Shown in pieces: positions 55,760-63,885 of a DNA stretch of 64,000 nt (positions are counted from its first letter, which is position 1; every line of letters begins with the position of its first letter). The DNA is from G963666705 sp963666705 (GTDB taxonomy: Bacteria; Pseudomonadota; Alphaproteobacteria; CADEGL01). The notes beneath the pieces were generated by a model. The model made no database searches. It was not told where the DNA came from and worked only from the letters and a program-made list of their open reading frames with translations. The stretch covers positions 1 through 64,000 of the forward strand of contig CAXXKO010000001.1 of assembly GCA_963666705.2 (NCBI GenBank), written 5' to 3'. The position numbers and the translations under genes were made by a program.

Positions 55760-56390
55760 GCAAAGGGCCCCGCCGCTTCGGCCACGTGGAAGGCATCGCC
55801 TTGATCGGCGGCGGCGATCTGATGCGCCAGACGGCGCGAATGATGCGGAAATCCGGGTTGCAGACGACGATCGTGCTCGCCCCGCGACACGCCGAGGAAG
55901 CCCTCCCCCTGGCCAGCGGGCCCGCCAAAAAAGCCTTTGCCGACGATGGCTCTGCGGTTCACGTCGTCCAAGACATCAACGCATGGCCGGAACTCGAGTC
56001 TTTGGATTGGGCCGGCGCCAATTCATTGGCACTGTGTTTCGGCTCCCCCTGGATATTCGGCGAGCACGTGCTGGCCCGCTTCGGCGCCGGCATGATCAAT
56101 TTCAACGGCATTCCCATCCCCCGCTATCTCGGTGGCGCCCACTACACCTGGCAAATTCTCAATGGGGACCGCACGGGTGGGTGCCTCCTGCAGGAGATCA
56201 CCATGGACGTGGACCGCGGCCCGGTTCTGCGGCGTCATCTATTCGATTTGCCGGCCGGCGTTCGGCTGCCCGAGGACTACTTCCTCGCCAACTACGAGGA
56301 AGGCTGCCGGTTCATGGAGCAGGTCATTGGCGACATCCGGGCGGACAAGGCGTTCGAGCCGATCGAGTTCTCCTGTCTGACGTCAGACAG
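55756..56390 (+). pseudogene. Formyltransferase-like protein, C-terminally truncated
   Basis: The GTG start at 55756 overlaps the acetyltransferase stop. VEGIALIGGGDLMRQTARMM begins the N-terminal fold; GAGMINFNGIPIPRYLGGAH and QILNGDRTGGCLLQEITMDV followed by DRGPVL are the formyl-tetrahydrofolate-dependent formyltransferase core. The usual N-x-H catalytic pair is N-F-N, while the Asp of D-x-G is kept. About 205 residues remain before the palindrome CTGTCTGACGTCAGACAG, after which the frame reads unrelated sequence. It would formylate a nucleotide-linked amino sugar in surface polysaccharide synthesis. Confidence 0.75.
56373..56390. repeat. 18-bp perfect palindrome carrying an IS3-B terminus
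   Basis: CTGTCTGACGTCAGACAG is a perfect palindrome whose bases 2-14 (TGTCTGACGTCAG) equal the outer 13 bases of the IS3 element B left end at 52998. It lies exactly where the formyltransferase gene breaks off. Confidence 0.7.
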
Positions 56391-56520
56391 ATCTACGACG
56401 AAGACCCGCTCCGGCGTAGGCCGAGGGAATCGACGGCAAGGAGATTGCGACACGAGAGGTGTGTCTGGATGGCAAGAGAAACGACCAAATGGCCTTCCAC
56501 GCGCTGGCCGATTACCAAAA

Positions 56521-56979
56521 TCATGTCATCGGATGGCTGCAATGGGAACAGAGTTCCCTTGGAGATGGGGCCGTGGTACGATTTCCGCGAATTTGGATGT
56601 CATCTGGGGAATGTCGGCTAAGGGGTTTCGAGTGGGTGAAAAACTCGTAAAGAATCTTTGCGGCACATTCAGGTGACACGCCCGTTGGGGGATCAATGCC
56701 CCATGGGAAATACCTATTGAGGCATTCCTTGAATCGGGGACCACCTCTGCTTTTTTCTTGTAGTGGGTGAAGTAGAGTTTTCGATACACCCGCCACCGTC
56801 GCCAATAACACGAGCGCGATGGGCACCTGTAGCTGCCGAGGTGGTGCGACGGCGTTAGGTTCTCCAATAGTGGCAAGCATCTCGTGAACGTCTTTCAACA
56901 GCGGCTCAACACCTTGCCTAATTACCGTGCACACGGAATTGGGGAGCGACTGAGACAAAACCAGTGGAACGTATACCAT
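56521..56979 (-). CDS. Hypothetical protein with one hydrophobic segment
   Basis: A 152-residue frame starting MVYVPLVLSQSLPNSVCTVI with GAGGAG six bases before the ATG at 56979. A hydrophobic stretch, VPIALVLLATVAGVSKTLL, sits near residues 52-70, and several Cys and His residues lie at the C-terminus (ELCSHCSHPMT). I do not recognise a family. The good ribosome site supports it, but the C-terminal part overlaps another long open stretch on the plus strand and may be artificial. Confidence 0.45.
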   Translation of the reverse strand: MVYVPLVLSQSLPNSVCTVIRQGVEPLLKDVHEMLATIGEPNAVAPPRQLQVPIALVLLATVAGVSKTLLHPLQEKSRGGPRFKECLNRYFPWGIDPPTGVSPECAAKILYEFFTHSKPLSRHSPDDIQIRGNRTTAPSPRELCSHCSHPMT

Positions 56980-57261
56980 TTCTTACTCCTCTGATCATCT
57001 CACTCCGCCGTGCCGCCGCCGCACCGGCCGCGCCATGTGAGACGCTTGCGCTGCGTCGGCTGGCGCCAGCCGCCGCGCTCGAAGACGGCGCGGCGGACTA
57101 TAGCCCAGTCCCGCCGATTCAGCGCAGCCGCCTGGGCCCTTCACCCCGAACGCTTCGTCCACGGCACCCCGAAACCCGCCCCGCTTCCCGAAGCCGTCTG
57201 GATTATGGAGCGTGCCCACAAGGGCGAAACTAGTGCGGACTGACTTAGTGGGACCACGGTT

Positions 57262-57480
57262 ATGGAAGCTATCGAGGCGTGGCTGTACGGGCTGACAACT
57301 TTGGAGGTGATAGGGCTGGCCGGGGTATTCGTTCTGGTCCTGATCCTCTACCTCGTCCAACGCATCCATAACTTCTTGGTTGAGATCATGGACGTCCTAC
57401 GTTGTATCGAGACCGACGTAGGCGAGATGACGCCAAACCTCGTGGACGACTGTCCGTCGTCAAAACATTTGGGACTGTAG
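57262..57480 (+). CDS. Small membrane protein, 3-prime end replaced by IS3-B
   Basis: MEAIEAWLYGLTTLEVIGLA is followed by a strong transmembrane helix (GVFVLVLILYLVQRIHNFLV) and a short charged tail. Native sequence ends at residue 63 (NLVDD), where the IS3-B end TGTCCGTCGTC begins at 57451; the last nine codons are IS sequence. It has no strong ribosome site. Small phage or plasmid membrane proteins look like this; function unknown. Confidence 0.45.
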   Translation: MEAIEAWLYGLTTLEVIGLAGVFVLVLILYLVQRIHNFLVEIMDVLRCIETDVGEMTPNLVDDCPSSKHLGL

Positions 57481-57510
57481 CGCACCCGGTTCCTTGGACA
57501 CAAGTTTGTC

Positions 57511-58418
57511 TCACGCGGCGGGCCTGATTGAGATCGCGGCGTGCCACGCCTGACGAGCTTGAGCGGGGCTCAGGTAGCCGTTCTTTTCGACGATCCACTG
57601 GGCATTGTAGAGTTCGACGAAGTCGCGGACGGCGTCCCGCAGCTCCGCGATGTTGCGGTAGATGCGACCATGGATGATCTGTTCCTTCAGCGTGCGATTG
57701 AACCGCTCGGCGACGCCGTTGGTCTGGGGCTCGGTTCGACGAAGGCGTAGGACGGCTGGATGCCCCAGAACTTGATCTGGTTGGTGAAGTGGTCCGACAG
57801 ATACTGGGAGCCGTGATCCATCCGCAAGGCCAGCCCCCGAGCCGCGCCGGCCGCGGTCGAGCCATACAGCCCGGCAAGCCCCATGGAGATCGGCTGCAGG
57901 GCGGCGAAGCGGTCGCCGCGCTTGCAGACATGCCAGCCGACACACTCGGCGTTCCAATGCTCGACGGCGGTGAAGATCCAGCCCCAGCCGTCGTCCACCG
58001 TGAACACCCGAACGCCATCGGTGCCCCACATGAGGTTCGGGGCATGAGTGATGATCTCACCGTCATGGGGATTGCCGCCACGGCGGCGGCAGCGATGGGG
58101 CGAGAGCAGATTGTTCTCGCGCATCAGGCGGAGCACCCGCTTGCGGGCAACCCGGATGTCGCGACAGACCCGAAGCCGAGCCCAGACCTTGCGGTAGCCC
58201 TCGCCCTCCCAGGGCGATGCCTCCAGGTCGGCTTCGATCGCCACCAGCAGCGCCTGGTCCGAGATCGCGGGCTTCGGTCCCCGACGCTTTGCCGGCGGCT
58301 GCTCGGCGTGCTGGCCGGAGGTCATGGCGTAGAACGAGGAGCGGGCCATGCCCCAGGCGGCGCAGACCCGCCGCAGGCCGTAGGCCAGACCCGTGCCGGG
58401 CGAGGTGGCGGCACTCAT
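57511..58418 (-). pseudogene. IS3-like OrfB transposase (copy 3), frameshifted
   Basis: It has the same domain order as the intact copy 2 but reads GTCGAACCGAG instead of GTCGCCGAG near 57733-57743, a net +2 bases, placing EPQTNGVAERFNRTLKEQII in another frame. The protein otherwise shows conservative differences (ISDQALLVAIEADLEASPWE; ALRMDHGSQYLSDHF). Confidence 0.87.
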
Positions 58419-58825
58419 CGCCGCGACCTCCGCCGCCCCAAAGGGCCGAAGGTCTCCGTCTTGGCCTCCAGCAGTTCCACCTGCATGGTCAACTCTCCGA
58501 TCCGCTTCATGGCGCTATCCAGTTCCGCCTGCACCGGATCGCCCTTGCGTTGCTTGAGCGAGGCGTCGATCCCGCCGATCGCTTTCTCACGCCACTGCTC
58601 GAGCCGGAAGATCTCTACGCCCAACTGGCGCGACAGAAGTTGCACCGGCTCGTCACGCAAAAGCCGCAGAACGACCTCACGCTTGCGCGCCACCGTCCAT
58701 CGCTGGCCAAGTCCCAGCGGGCCTGCCGGCAAAGCCTGGCCTGGGGAAAACGTGGACGAGCCAAGCTCGCCCGCATTTACTACAGGCCCATCAACAGCAA
58801 CTTTCTTCTCAAAATTATCGGTCAT
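58415..58825 (-). CDS. IS3-like OrfA (copy 3)
   Basis: A 136-residue OrfA starting MTDNFEKKVAVDGPVVNAGE, with RWTVARKREVVLRLLRDEPV as helix-turn-helix and the coil SAMKRIGELTMQVELLEAKT. The AGGAGGA site and ATGA overlap with OrfB are conserved. It is intact. Confidence 0.85.
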   Translation of the reverse strand: MTDNFEKKVAVDGPVVNAGELGSSTFSPGQALPAGPLGLGQRWTVARKREVVLRLLRDEPVQLLSRQLGVEIFRLEQWREKAIGGIDASLKQRKGDPVQAELDSAMKRIGELTMQVELLEAKTETFGPLGRRRSRR

Positions 58826-58953
58826 GTTCCGGTCCTCCTTGGACACTTCGATTAAGCCAATTCTGTGTCCAAGGAAATCGGGTCCGACTCAAAAACATTT
58901 GGGACTGTTGAGCCTGTTTTATAACGGAGGATCTGGCTCATCTTGGATTGATG

Positions 58954-59934
58954 TTAAGCCGCTTGTTGTTGATGGTTCAAGCGGCGGTGTTGGATAGTCA
59001 GTTTTTTGATCCTGTTCCTCCTTTCAATGATGGCGGTATCGCGCCCGAAGTAGGCATCGGCGGGGGTTACATTCGCTAGGCTCTCGTGGTAGCGGCGGTT
59101 GTTGTAGTGATCGACGAAAGCGCCGATCTGGTTTTCGAGATCGCCTGGTAGATAATAGTTTTCCAGCAGGACGCGGTTTTTCAGGGTTTGATGCCAACGC
59201 TCGATCTTGCCCTGGGTCTGGGGATGATAGGGAGCCCCACGGACATGATTGATACCTTGGTCTTCGAGCCATTCCGCGAGATCACCGGAGATATAAGACG
59301 AGCCATTGTCGCTGAGCAGCCTGGGTTTGTGGATGACCTTGGCTTGGTCGCAGCCTGATACCTTCAACGCCAGTTTGAGTGTTGCCGTCACATCATCCGC
59401 CTTCATAGTGGTGCAGAGCTTCCAAGCAATGATGTAGCGGGAATAGTCGTCGAGGATGGTCGACAGGTAAAACCAGCCCCAGCCGATGACCTTGAGATAG
59501 GTGAAGTCGGTCTGCCACAGCTGGTTCGGCGCCGTGGTCTTGTCGCGGAACTCATCGGCTGCCTTGATGACCACGAAAGCGGGGCTGGTGATCAGGTCGT
59601 GGGCCTTGAGAAGTCGGTAAACCGAGGCTTCCGAGACAAAGTAGCCCCTGGTGTCCGTAAACCTGACGGCCAGTTCCCGGGGCGACAGTTGCGTCTCCTC
59701 CAGGGCAAGATCGATGATCTGCCCCCGGACATCATCCGGGATACGGTTCCACACCCGGCCTGGGCTGCTGTTGCGATCCTCAAGACCGGCGTCGCCAAAG
59801 GCCAGAAAGCGATCGTACCAGCGATAAAAGGTGGTCTTCGGAATGCCCAGCTCGTCCAAAGTGGACCCGACGCCCAGGTGGGACTGCTCGACCAGGCGGA
59901 TGATCTCCAGCTTCTCGGATGCGGGGCACCTCAT
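58954..59934 (-). CDS. IS3-family OrfB transposase (element B, copy 2)
   Basis: Identical in sequence to the OrfB at 53456-54436: 326 residues with WQTDFTYLKVIGWGWFYLST, LLSDNGSSYISGDLAEWLED and QTQGKIERWHQTLKNRVLLE as the DDE residues. The perfect identity dates the duplication as recent. It is intact even though the element end is interrupted by IS3-like copy 3. Confidence 0.93.
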   Translation of the reverse strand: MRCPASEKLEIIRLVEQSHLGVGSTLDELGIPKTTFYRWYDRFLAFGDAGLEDRNSSPGRVWNRIPDDVRGQIIDLALEETQLSPRELAVRFTDTRGYFVSEASVYRLLKAHDLITSPAFVVIKAADEFRDKTTAPNQLWQTDFTYLKVIGWGWFYLSTILDDYSRYIIAWKLCTTMKADDVTATLKLALKVSGCDQAKVIHKPRLLSDNGSSYISGDLAEWLEDQGINHVRGAPYHPQTQGKIERWHQTLKNRVLLENYYLPGDLENQIGAFVDHYNNRRYHESLANVTPADAYFGRDTAIIERRNRIKKLTIQHRRLNHQQQAA

Positions 59935-60305
59935 TCCTCGCCTCCCCCATGCCCGATCATGTTTTTTTTAAGAAGACGGTTCTCCAGCGAAAGTTCGGCG
60001 ACCAACTCCTTCAAGTCGCGCATCTCCTGGCGCAGGCCTTTAACCTCGCCCGAGGTCGCTTGGCGCCCGGTGTCGCCGGCGAGCCGCTTCTTGCCCGCTT
60101 CCAAAAACTCTTTCGACCAGCTGTAATACAGACCCTCGGCGATGCCCTCGCGGCGGCACAAGGCGGCGATGCTCTCCTCGCCGCGCAGGCCCGACACCAC
60201 GATCCGGATCTTCTCCTCAGCCGTATACTGCTTGCGTGTCTTGCGGCGAATATCCCGAACCGTTCTTTCCGCCGGGTCGTTCTTGCTCATTGATTTCTGT
60301 CTCAT
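59931..60305 (-). CDS. IS3-family OrfA (element B, copy 2)
   Basis: Identical to the OrfA at 53085-53459 (124 residues, MRQKSMSKNDPAERTVRDIR start, helix-turn-helix and leucine-rich coil). It overlaps OrfB by four bases and has the same A-rich run before its stop. Confidence 0.92.
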   Translation of the reverse strand: MRQKSMSKNDPAERTVRDIRRKTRKQYTAEEKIRIVVSGLRGEESIAALCRREGIAEGLYYSWSKEFLEAGKKRLAGDTGRQATSGEVKGLRQEMRDLKELVAELSLENRLLKKNMIGHGGGEE

Positions 60306-60392
60306 CTTCGTTCCCTTCGGTCACTACGATGAGCCAGAAATCCTCCGTTATGCAATTACCTCAATTCGTCCCAAAGGCGCTGACGTCAGACA

Positions 60393-60731
60393 CTCGGCCT
60401 CGTGAGCCAAACGCACCACATCATCCGCCGTCATGCCCCTTGTCGTTCTCAGAAGCGCCGCTAATTCGCGGGGATGCTCCCTGATAATCTCGGTTAGGTC
60501 CGAAGATACCTTGCCCGCAAGAGCCAACAATTCATCGACATCGATGTCGAAGATTTCAGCGATCTTACGCACCTTGTCCTCGGCCGCCGGCGGAAACTCA
60601 TCCCGCTCGACTTTCGAGAGATATGTTGGACTGACGCCGATTTTCTTTGCCATCTCGCGCAGGCCGATTTCCCTTCTCTCGCGTTCCTGGCGCACATACG
60701 CGCCGAACTTGACATTCCTCCCACTGGTCAT
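60393..60731 (-). CDS. XRE-family transcriptional regulator, tail cut by IS3-B
   Basis: About 113 native residues. The helix-turn-helix lies at residues 11-50 (FGAYVRQERERREIGLREMA and IGVSPTYLSKVERDEFPPAA), followed by IFDIDVDELLALAGKV and a helical tail ending VRLAHEAE, where the IS3-B end starts (60392); a further 14 codons are IS sequence. Such proteins resemble regulators in antitoxin, phage and island settings. IS4 copy B inserted just upstream (60748), separating it from the A/T-rich promoter region now at 62080-62140. Confidence 0.85.
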
Positions 60732-60747
60732 GATTCAAATCTCCCTC

Positions 60748-62060
60748 CACTAGTGTCCGGTTAAAAATCGAATAAATTCAATTGGTTGGTTATTTGCGAA
60801 GCGTTGCATCTGTTTTCGTCTCCCGCAAGTGCTTGATGTATGGGCATTTTCTCGAAGAGGGTCACCGAGAGGATCTGTAACAAAGTGTAGAGCGAGGCGT
60901 CCAGGTCGAGGCGCTTCTTGACGATGGCGACGAGGACGTAGACCGAGACGGCAATCCAGATCTGCGTCTTCACCGCGTTCTCCGACGTGCCGTAGAACTG
61001 CTTGATCCGAAGATGCTGCTTGATCCACTTGAAGAAGAGTTCCACCTGCCAGCGGCTTTTGTAGAGCGCGCAGATGGTGGCGGCCGGAAGCGAGAAGTTG
61101 TTGGTGATGAAGACCAGCGTCTTGCCGGACTCGGGGTCCTTGAAGCGGATGCGCCGCAGAAGTTCGGGGTAATCCTGACGGGTGTAGAAGCCGTCCAGGG
61201 AGATGGTCTGGTCGCAAATGATGCCGGTCGAGCGATCCGTCGGCGCCGAATAGACGCGATGAGCATCGATGTTCGACTTGGCACGCGTGACGAAGAAGGC
61301 CCCGGCTTGGTGCAACACATAAAGGCGGGCAAAGTCGACGTAGCCACGATCCACGACGTAGATGGCTCCGGCTTCCGGCAAGAGCATATCGAGGGCATGA
61401 ACGTCGTGCAGCTTGCCATCCGAGATGTGGATAAAACTCGGAATGTTGCCCCGCAGGTCGAGCAGCGTGTGCATCTTCACCGCCGCCTTGGTGGTGCGGA
61501 AGTGCGCCCACGGAAAGACCGACAGGCACAGAGCGATGGTCGTCGAGTCCAGGGCGTAGACGGTATTGGTCAGGTCCAACCCCAGTTCTTCGTCGACGTA
61601 CAGCGTCCTCGCCTGGGTGATGAGCCGCTGGGCCAACGCCGCATGGATACGCCAGTCGCGCCTTTCGTTGGCATCGGCCAGCGTCGAGCGCCGGACCGGC
61701 TGGCGGAAGCCCATGTGATAGAGTTTCGATGCGTGGACCGAGAGGCAGGTCTCGATGTCGCGCAGGCTTTCCCGGTAGGTCAGCTGGGCGAAGGCCATGG
61801 ACCGGTATTGCTCGGCGCAGGAAAGCGTCCGGACCCGGTGATCGCCGCCATACCGGTCGACGATCCGCGTGAAAGTAGTCCATGGCAGGAAGTCCATGAG
61901 CTGAGCGAACAGGGTCTTGCCGGTGTTCATGAGCATCTCCTCGGAGAAACTCCGAAAAGTGCTCCATCCAATTCAAATCGACACCATGCATTTTCGCTTC
62001 AAACCCCGCAGAAATCCTGGCTCTCAAAGCCAGCACCGCTCAGTTAACCGGACAGCAGTG
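60748..62060. mobile_element. IS4-family element B with 9-bp target duplication
   Basis: The ends CACTAGTGTCCGGTTAA (60748) and, on the other strand from 62060, CACTGCTGTCCGGTTAA are flanked by direct repeats ATCTCCCTC (60739-60747 and 62061-62069). Length 1313 bp. Confidence 0.93.
60761..61936 (-). CDS. IS4-family transposase B (DUF4372 type)
   Basis: A 391-residue transposase: MLMNTGKTLFAQLMDFLPWT, LTNTVYALDSTTIALCLSVF with the first Asp, AIYVVDRGYVDFARLYVLHQ with the second, YKSRWQVELFFKWIKQHLRI with the Glu and a C-terminal NQLNLFDF. It is intact. Its relation to the copy at 49459 is that of two members of one group, not of a recent duplication. Confidence 0.92.
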   Translation of the reverse strand: MLMNTGKTLFAQLMDFLPWTTFTRIVDRYGGDHRVRTLSCAEQYRSMAFAQLTYRESLRDIETCLSVHASKLYHMGFRQPVRRSTLADANERRDWRIHAALAQRLITQARTLYVDEELGLDLTNTVYALDSTTIALCLSVFPWAHFRTTKAAVKMHTLLDLRGNIPSFIHISDGKLHDVHALDMLLPEAGAIYVVDRGYVDFARLYVLHQAGAFFVTRAKSNIDAHRVYSAPTDRSTGIICDQTISLDGFYTRQDYPELLRRIRFKDPESGKTLVFITNNFSLPAATICALYKSRWQVELFFKWIKQHLRIKQFYGTSENAVKTQIWIAVSVYVLVAIVKKRLDLDASLYTLLQILSVTLFEKMPIHQALAGDENRCNASQITNQLNLFDF

Positions 62061-62144
62061 ATCTCCCTCATATGTTTAGGTGGCACTCTACACTCGGGCG
62101 CGCCGCGTGTAAAGTATAAACTAAACGGATTCCGATAAGGGAAT

Positions 62145-62293
62145 TCAGGTCGCGAGCTTCAATTCCAGGACATCTTCCAGAACCTGCCGGAAATCAGACG
62201 ACGGGGCGATGCACATGGTTCTATATGTATCCAAGAAGCCCAGCCAATTCCTCTCTAAGAAAACTCCGCCGACAAACGCTCCCGCGATCCTCG
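62145..62293 (-). pseudogene. C-terminal fragment of an unidentified gene
   Basis: The minus strand encodes AGAFVGGVFLERNWLGFLDT then YRTMCIAPSSDFRQVLEDVL and ELKLAT, followed by a stop at 62145. The codon pattern looks like real coding sequence. Before IS4 B inserted, this gene ended about 100 bases upstream of the XRE gene on the same strand. Its 5-prime part is missing at the junction with the dehydrogenase fragment near 62294. Family not recognised. Confidence 0.45.
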
Positions 62294-62533
62294 CCCGACG
62301 GCGCCACTTGCCTGGGCGGCAAGACGGTCTATCGTGACGGCCGGCGCGTGGGTCAGGTAGGCTCGGGCGGCTTCGGCCACACCGTGGGCAAGAGCCTGGC
62401 CTTCGCCTATGTCGAGCCCGGGTCAGGCGCGCCGGGCAATTGCCTCGAAGTGATGGTGCTCGGCGAGCGGCGCCCGGCGCGGGTATTGGCCGAGCCGGTG
62501 TACGATCCGGCGAGCGAGAGGCCGAGGGCATAA
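62294..62533 (+). pseudogene. Dimethylglycine dehydrogenase-like protein, C-terminal fragment
   Basis: It encodes GKTVYRDGRRVGQVGSGGFG, HTVGKSLAFAYVEPGSGAPG and VLGERRPARVLAEPVYDPAS, the end of the GcvT C-terminal barrel and similar to the end of the gene at 20679-23123 (VLGERRRATVIADSPYDAGN). Only about 80 of about 810 residues remain. The aminotransferase gene starts 26 bases downstream, so both were once one operon. Confidence 0.8.
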
Positions 62534-62559
62534 CCGACATCAGCCACAGTGAGGCAACC

Positions 62560-63882
62560 ATGACCATCACGGCACATCAGGTGGGCGACGAATCGGGCGA
62601 CGCCAAGAGCCAGGACGAGTATTACGCCATCGTCGAGCGGACTCTCCCGGGCCTCGGGCTCGGCGGCCATATATTGCCGGAGGGCGCGCGCTTCATCATC
62701 CACCGCGGCGAAGGCGCGTGGGTACAGTCGGTCGAGGGCCGCTGGTACCTCGACTACGTGGCCGGTGCCGGCGCCAACATCCTCGGCCACTGCCACGAGG
62801 CAGTGGTGGAGGCGGTGCGCGAGCAGGCGGGACGCGGGCTGCACTATCACGGCACCTTCAACGACCTCGCCATCGAGCTGGCCGTGAAGCTCGCCGACGC
62901 CATCCCCTGCGCCGGCAAGATCGCCTTCGCGAGCACGGGCTCCGAAGCCAACTTCTACGCCATGCGCATGGCGCGCGCCTTCACCGGCCGCACCAAGATC
63001 CTCAAGTTCGAGGGCGCCTACCACGGCAACCACGACTATTCGACCTTTGGCGCCTTCGCGACCGAGCCCGTCAACTACCCCGTCGCCGGGGCGGATACGG
63101 GCGGTGTGCCGGCGGCCCTGCAGGAAACGGTGCTGGTTGCGCCCTACAACGACCTGGAAGCGGTGACGCGCATCGTCGAGGCGCATCTGGACGACTTGGC
63201 CGCCATCGTGGTCGAGCCGTCGCAGCGCATCATCTTCGCCGATGTCGAATTTCTCCGCGGCCTGCGCCGGCTCTGCGACGAGACCGGCGTGCTGCTGATC
63301 TTCGACGAGGTGGTGACGGGCTTCCGCCTCGCCTGGGGCGGGGGGCAGGAATATTTCGGCGTCATCCCCGACCTCGCCGCCTACGGCAAGATCATCGGCG
63401 GCGGCGGCCCGCTCGCCTGCGTCGCCGGACGCGCGGAGGTGATCGAGACGGCGGACCCGGCGCGCAAGGGCCGGCCCGACTACGCCTATACCAACGGCAC
63501 CCTGCACGGGAACCCCATGGCCTCGGCCGCGGGCATGGCGACGCTTGGGCTGCTCGCGGCGCCCAAGTTCTATTCTGACCTCCACGCCAAGGCTGGCCTG
63601 CTCACGCAGACCCTGCAGGCCGTGCTCGACCGCCACGGCCTGCCGGCCATCGCCGCCGGCAAGGCATCGTTCTGGCAAATCCTGTTCATGGGGCGACCAC
63701 CGACGACCCAGGCCGACATCATGCGGAGCGACGTGGCCGCCATGCGCAAGCTCGATACGGAGATGCTGAAGCGCGGAGTCTACGTGCTGCCGGGCGTGCG
63801 CCGGTTCGTCTCCGCCGTCAATACCGACGAGGATTTCGCGTGGACGGCCGAGATTCTCGACGAGGCCTGCGGCGCGCTCTAA
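62560..63882 (+). CDS. Class III PLP aminotransferase (glutamate-1-semialdehyde aminomutase-like)
   Basis: A 440-residue fold-type I enzyme: FIIHRGEGAWVQSVEGRWYL, KIAFASTGSEANFYAMRMAR (phosphate loop), LKFEGAYHGNHDYSTFG, LLIFDEVVTGFRLAWGGGQE with the pyridine-ring Asp, and AAYGKIIGGGGPLACVAGRA with the Schiff-base Lys. Family members transfer or shift amino groups. GAGG lies nine bases before the ATG at 62560. It stands between a dimethylglycine dehydrogenase fragment and an enolase-superfamily gene, so a catabolic role is more likely than haem synthesis, but that is inference. Confidence 0.88.
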   Translation: MTITAHQVGDESGDAKSQDEYYAIVERTLPGLGLGGHILPEGARFIIHRGEGAWVQSVEGRWYLDYVAGAGANILGHCHEAVVEAVREQAGRGLHYHGTFNDLAIELAVKLADAIPCAGKIAFASTGSEANFYAMRMARAFTGRTKILKFEGAYHGNHDYSTFGAFATEPVNYPVAGADTGGVPAALQETVLVAPYNDLEAVTRIVEAHLDDLAAIVVEPSQRIIFADVEFLRGLRRLCDETGVLLIFDEVVTGFRLAWGGGQEYFGVIPDLAAYGKIIGGGGPLACVAGRAEVIETADPARKGRPDYAYTNGTLHGNPMASAAGMATLGLLAAPKFYSDLHAKAGLLTQTLQAVLDRHGLPAIAAGKASFWQILFMGRPPTTQADIMRSDVAAMRKLDTEMLKRGVYVLPGVRRFVSAVNTDEDFAWTAEILDEACGAL

Positions 63883-63885
63883 GCC

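Larger units (their letters stand above)
57476..58891. mobile_element. IS3-like element, copy 3, with 14-bp target duplication
   Basis: The ends TGTAGCGCACCCGGTTCCTT (57476) and, on the other strand from 58891, TGAGTCGGACCCGATTTCCT are flanked by the direct repeat AAAACATTTGGGAC (57462-57475 and 58892-58905). The target is the terminal repeat of IS3-B copy 2. The sequence differs from copies 1 and 2 by many substitutions, so it is an older or separate lineage. Confidence 0.93.
57451..60392. mobile_element. IS3-family element B, copy 2 (inverted), with nested IS3-like copy 3
   Basis: It is the reverse complement of 52998-54509, with ends TGTCCGTCGTCAAAACATTT (57451) and, on the other strand from 60392, TGTCTGACGTCAGCGCCTTT. 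IS3-like copy 3 is inserted within its terminal repeat. The coding parts equal copy 1. The 54510-57450 segment therefore lies between two inverted copies, an arrangement prone to inversion. Confidence 0.9.

Noticed and set aside
62560..63882. Calling the aminotransferase hemL
   Set aside because: The family is broad and the operon context is catabolic; sequence by eye does not separate it from other class III enzymes.
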